Below are positions 33,511 to 37,434 of a stretch of 37,434 nucleotides of DNA, one piece after another. A program made the position numbers and the translations under genes. Source of the DNA: Alphaproteobacteria bacterium (GTDB lineage Bacteria > Pseudomonadota > Alphaproteobacteria > Rhodobacterales > Rhodobacteraceae). The stretch is from positions 1-37,434 of the forward strand of contig JARFTV010000041.1 of NCBI GenBank assembly GCA_029289325.1, in the 5' to 3' direction. Every line of letters begins with the position of its first letter. The stretch's first letter is position 1. The notes below the pieces were generated by a model. That model made no database searches. It was not told the DNA's origin and saw only the letters and a program-made list of their open reading frames with translations.

Positions 33511-34907
33511 CCGAGGATCCGCTTGATCAGGCGGATCAGGCGCAGGGTGCGGGGGCCATAGGGCGGGAAGAGGAGCGGGAGCGCGAGGAAGCGGTTGCGG
33601 AGCACGGCGCGTTCGTGGCTGAAGGCGCGGAAGCCGTGGATCCCGTTGCTGGCGCCGAGGCCGGAGCTGTTCACCCCGCCGAAGGGCAAGTTCGACTGGG
33701 TGTACTGCACCACGGTCAGGTTGATGCCGACGCCGCCCGAGGTCGTCTCGGCCAGGATGCGGTCGATGCGGGAGGGGTCGCGGTCGAATATGTAAAGCGC
33801 GAGCGGCTTGTCGCGGGCGTTGATGCGGTCGATCACAGGGCCGAGGTCGCTGTAGGGCAGGATTGGCAGGAGGGGACCGAAGATTTCCTCCTGGTCCAGC
33901 CGCATTTCCGGGGTGATCGCCTCGATCAGGGCGGGGCCGACGGCGCGGCCCTGGGCGCCGTGGTCGAGGGTGACTTGCGCACCCTTGGCCCGGGCATCGG
34001 TAAGAAGCTCGGTCATGCTGGCGGCGTGGCGGTCGCTGACGATGCGGGACAGGTGGGGGCTTGCAGGACCGGAGCCATAGGCGCGGGCGATGCGGGCGCG
34101 CAGGAGGGTCAGGAAGCGGTCCTTGACGCTGTCATGGACAAACAGGTGGTCGGGCGAGATGCAGACCTGACCGGCGTTCACGAACTTGCCGAAGGCGATC
34201 CAGTCGGCGGCCTGTTTCAGGTCGGCATCGGGGCCGATGATGGTGGGGGATTTGCCGCCAAGCTCGAGCGTGACGGAGGTCAGGTTCCGGGCGGCTGCGG
34301 CCATCACGATCTTGCCCACGGCCGGGCTGCCGGTGAAAAAGATATGGTCGAAGGGCAGGGCGAGGAGGCGCTCGGCGACCTCCTTGTCGCCCTCGATCAC
34401 GGTCACGAGGTCGGGCGGGAAGGTCTGCGCGATCATCCGGGCGATGAGCGCGCTGGTCGCGGGCGTCAGCTCGGACGGTTTCAGGATCGCCGAATTCCCG
34501 GCGGCGAGGGCCGAGACCAGCGGCGAGAGCGCCAGCGCGAAGGGGACGTTCCAGGGCGAGATGATGAGGCAGACGCCGCGCGGCTGGGGGATGATCCGGC
34601 CTGAGGCGCCGAAGGTGGCGAGGGTGGACGCAACCCGGCGCGGGCGCATCCAGGACCGCAGGTGGCGGCGGGTGTGGCGGATCTCGGCCAGGACGGGGAG
34701 ATAGTCGAGCAGGATCGCCTCGGCCTCGGGTCGGCCGAGGTCGTCTTGCAGCGCCTGGATCAGCGCGGCCTCATGGGCGCGGATGGCGGCGGCGAGGCGG
34801 TCCAGCGCGGCACGGCGTTCGGACAGGCCAAAGCTGGCGCGGCGTTGCGCAGCGAGCGATTTCTGCGCGGTGAAGGCGGCGAGGATCGGGTCGGGAGTCT
34901 GAAGCAT
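33507..34907 (-). CDS. aldehyde dehydrogenase (coniferyl aldehyde dehydrogenase-like)
   Basis: The 466-residue NAD(P)-dependent aldehyde dehydrogenase has [41 protein letters not shown] (Glu) and NAGQVCISPDH (catalytic Cys). Its short length and hydrophobic C-terminal tail, RFLALPLLFPPYGPRTLRLI, recall class 3 and coniferyl aldehyde dehydrogenases, where the tail binds membranes. The ATG at 34907 follows AAGGGA by 6 bases; upstream in-frame residues are not family-like. It is coupled to the GMC gene by an ATGA overlap. Confidence 0.87.
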   Translation of the reverse strand: MLQTPDPILAAFTAQKSLAAQRRASFGLSERRAALDRLAAAIRAHEAALIQALQDDLGRPEAEAILLDYLPVLAEIRHTRRHLRSWMRPRRVASTLATFGASGRIIPQPRGVCLIISPWNVPFALALSPLVSALAAGNSAILKPSELTPATSALIARMIAQTFPPDLVTVIEGDKEVAERLLALPFDHIFFTGSPAVGKIVMAAAARNLTSVTLELGGKSPTIIGPDADLKQAADWIAFGKFVNAGQVCISPDHLFVHDSVKDRFLTLLRARIARAYGSGPASPHLSRIVSDRHAASMTELLTDARAKGAQVTLDHGAQGRAVGPALIEAITPEMRLDQEEIFGPLLPILPYSDLGPVIDRINARDKPLALYIFDRDPSRIDRILAETTSGGVGINLTVVQYTQSNLPFGGVNSSGLGASNGIHGFRAFSHERAVLRNRFLALPLLFPPYGPRTLRLIRLIKRILG

Positions 34908-35000
34908 GGCGGTCCCTTGCGGATGGCCAAGCTTAGCCGGGAAACGGCGCAAGGATAGGGCGACGCAACGTCAGGCGGGTTGGGGCGGTCATCAAATTGA

Positions 35001-35057
35001 GCGCCTTGCGGCGCGTTCCTTTTGTCTCGCGGTTTTGCGTGAAGGACGCAGAACCGC
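35001..35057 (-). other. two adjacent hairpins, possible structured leader or small RNA
   Basis: GCGGTTTTGCGT (35029-35040) pairs with ACGCAGAACCGC (35046-35057) in a 12-bp stem (one G.T) around a 5-base loop. Beside it GCGCC (35001-35005) pairs with GGCGC (35010-35014). On the minus strand the smaller loop reads GCAA, a stable GNRA tetraloop. They lie 90-150 bp upstream of the aldehyde dehydrogenase start at 34907, so they may be part of its leader or a separate small RNA. Confidence 0.35.
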
Positions 35058-35222
35058 TCGGGGGGCCTCCGGGGGGATAGCTGGGGACAGAAAATGGGGG
35101 CGGGCGCGGCTGGTCCTGGGAGCGCCTGCGGGTGGCGGCGGTTGTCAGATCGCGCGTCTTGCGGGTGACGGGGCAGAGGGGGCGGACTGCGCTGGGGGAG
35201 CCAGGTGCGTTGGGTCGAAAGA

Positions 35223-35248
35223 CCGGGGGCAGCTTTTGCTGTCCCCGG
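35223..35248 (-). terminator. terminator of the ExaC-type aldehyde dehydrogenase gene
   Basis: CCGGGGGCAGC (35223-35233) pairs with GCTGTCCCCGG (35238-35248) in an 11-bp stem with one G.T pair and a TTTT loop, 20 bases after the stop at 35269. Only a short T-rich stretch (TCTTT) follows on the minus strand. Confidence 0.65.
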
Positions 35249-35268
35249 CGGAACCTTTTACGCGACGC

Positions 35269-36789
<1,521 letters not shown>

Positions 36790-36805
36790 GTCTTCTCCTC
36801 CAAGC

Positions 36806-36826
36806 GCCGCACTCCTCCGGTGCGGC
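36806..36826 (-). other. leader hairpin before the ExaC-type gene
   Basis: GCCGCAC (36806-36812) and GTGCGGC (36820-36826) pair perfectly around a 7-base loop that, on the minus strand, contains GGAGGA. It lies just upstream of the true ribosome binding site and could influence translation, or could be a terminator-like end for the regulator transcript. Confidence 0.4.
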
Positions 36827-36892
36827 ATGGAGAGAGGATGCGCGGGGCGGGGCCCCGGGTCATCCGGGGGAGGGCGGTGCGCGGGGGCCGGG

Positions 36893-36910
36893 TGTCTCAG
36901 GGGTGAGACA
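36893..36910. promoter_or_regulatory. inverted repeat, candidate operator of the AcoR-like regulator
   Basis: TGTCTCA (36893-36899) and TGAGACA (36904-36910) form a perfect 7-4-7 inverted repeat in the gap between the regulator stop (36913) and the aldehyde dehydrogenase gene, about 105-120 bp upstream of its ATG. Fis-type helix-turn-helix regulators of this group bind such dyads upstream of the genes they activate. Confidence 0.6.
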
Positions 36911-36912
36911 GG

Positions 36913-37434
36913 TCAGCCGCGTTCGTCGATGCCGAGGCGCTTCAACCGGCGGTAAAGGGGCGCGCGGCCACGGCCGCGGGCGCCCGCGGCCTCGGAGACA
37001 TTGCCCCCGGCGCGGGTCAGGGCGCGAATCACCGCGGCGCGTTCGGCGCCTTCGAGGCCGCCGGGATTGCCGTCGCGGCCCAGAAGGTCGGCGACGGGGT
37101 GGGGGCGGATCGTGCCCGCGGGTTCCAGCCCGTGGCGGCGGCGGGCTTCGCGCGTGGCGCCGATCACCACGTCGTCCTGATCCACGGCCAGAAGGGCCGC
37201 GCTGGCGGGGTCGGCCCCTTCGGCAAGGATGATACGGGCCTTGGGGAAGGTCTGGCGGAAGAGGTCGGCCTCGATCCCCTGCGCCACGCGGGCGACCATC
37301 GCCTCGATCAGGCGGTTGAAGCCTTCGGTCTGGTCGGCGCGGGCAGAGCTGACGTCAAGGGCGGCGATGAGGCCACCGTCGGGGCCGAAGACGGGGGCGT
37401 CGATGCAGCTCATCCCGATGTTTTCGGCCAGATA
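36913..37434 (-). CDS. AcoR-like transcriptional regulator, C-terminal part (runs off the window)
   Basis: The frame is open to the last base of the window (YLAENIG precedes the first Met at 37413), so the N-terminus is missing. The visible 173 residues show the end of a GAF-type sensor domain (MSCIDAPVFGPDGGLIAALD) and a C-terminal Fis-family helix-turn-helix (AVIRALTRAGGNVSEAAGAR, then APLYRRLKRLGI). Classical AcoR has an AAA+ sigma54-contact domain between these; here only about 90 residues separate them, too few for AAA+, so this protein probably acts without sigma54. It likely controls the aldehyde dehydrogenase gene downstream through the dyad at 36893-36910. Confidence 0.82.
   Translation of the reverse strand, partial: YLAENIGMSCIDAPVFGPDGGLIAALDVSSARADQTEGFNRLIEAMVARVAQGIEADLFRQTFPKARIILAEGADPASAALLAVDQDDVVIGATREARRRHGLEPAGTIRPHPVADLLGRDGNPGGLEGAERAAVIRALTRAGGNVSEAAGARGRGRAPLYRRLKRLGIDERG

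Larger units (their letters stand above)
34908..35268. other. 361-bp gap between two aldehyde dehydrogenase genes
   Basis: No credible gene is present. The gap holds three hairpins: GCGCC/GGCGC (35001-35014), a 12-bp stem at 35029-35057, and a terminator at 35223-35248. It must also contain the promoter of the aldehyde dehydrogenase gene that starts at 34907, but no clear -35/-10 pair stands out to me. Confidence 0.5.

Noticed and set aside
35001-35020. Plus-strand intrinsic terminator (GC stem followed by TTCCTTTT)
   Set aside because: No plus-strand gene precedes it; it is described as part of the hairpin pair instead.

Overview
This window comes from a purple non-sulfur alphaproteobacterium of the Rhodobacter clade (Rhodobacteraceae). 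Four things point there. The DNA is very GC-rich. The order crtD-crtC / crtE-crtF-bchC-bchX-bchY-bchZ-pufQ-pufB-pufA-pufL-pufM-pufX-dxs is the Rhodobacter photosynthesis gene cluster (PGC). pufX is present and pufC is absent. TGT-N12-ACA boxes of the PpsR/CrtJ type lie at the expected places.

Left edge (1-690): the end of an unrecognised reading frame with codon use unlike the rest, a small promoter/inverted-repeat region, and a complete tRNA-Val(TAC). tspO, crtIB and crtA, which usually follow crtC in Rhodobacter, are absent, so the PGC has a breakpoint beside a tRNA gene.

PGC (about 690-15,500): crtD and crtC run leftward, coupled by a GTGA overlap. crtE-crtF and bchCXYZ-pufQBALMX run rightward with many ATGA overlaps. 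Together they cover geranylgeranyl-PP synthesis, spheroidene-type carotenoid steps, the chlorin reductase and 3-hydroxyethyl oxidation steps of bacteriochlorophyll a synthesis, the LH1 and reaction-centre subunits and PufX. dxs (isoprenoid precursor supply) follows two tandem hairpins that end puf. bchC carries a one-base frameshift in a C6 run. Two 32-codon frames exactly bridge bchX/bchY and bchY/bchZ.

Housekeeping block (15,590-21,670): an isoaspartate methyltransferase-family protein, a TolC-type outer-membrane channel and a PopZ-like protein (the same order as near popZ in Caulobacter), then convergently a small Rhodobacterales protein, a YgfZ-type folate-binding protein and an MsbA-like ABC exporter.

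Metabolic block (21,790-27,870): a class V aminotransferase and a 2,5-dioxovalerate-type aldehyde dehydrogenase on +; then on - a flavin monooxygenase-like oxidoreductase, a DUF1028/RidA pair and a nitrilase-superfamily hydrolase.

Phosphate block (27,920-31,945): pstS-pstC-pstA on - with a possible Pho box. pstB is not next to them.

Alcohol/aldehyde block (31,950-37,434): an aldehyde dehydrogenase coupled to a GMC oxidoreductase (frameshifted in a C6 run), an ExaC/AcoD-type aldehyde dehydrogenase, and the C-terminal part of an AcoR-like regulator, with a clean inverted repeat between the last two that is a good operator candidate.

No CRISPR array, insertion sequence or rRNA was seen. No plainly new multi-gene system was found. 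The most unusual signals are the two inter-bch small frames, an 18-bp palindromic sequence shared by two distant sites, the tRNA anticodon-arm duplicate at the PGC edge, and two frameshifts in the same GTTCCCCCC context.
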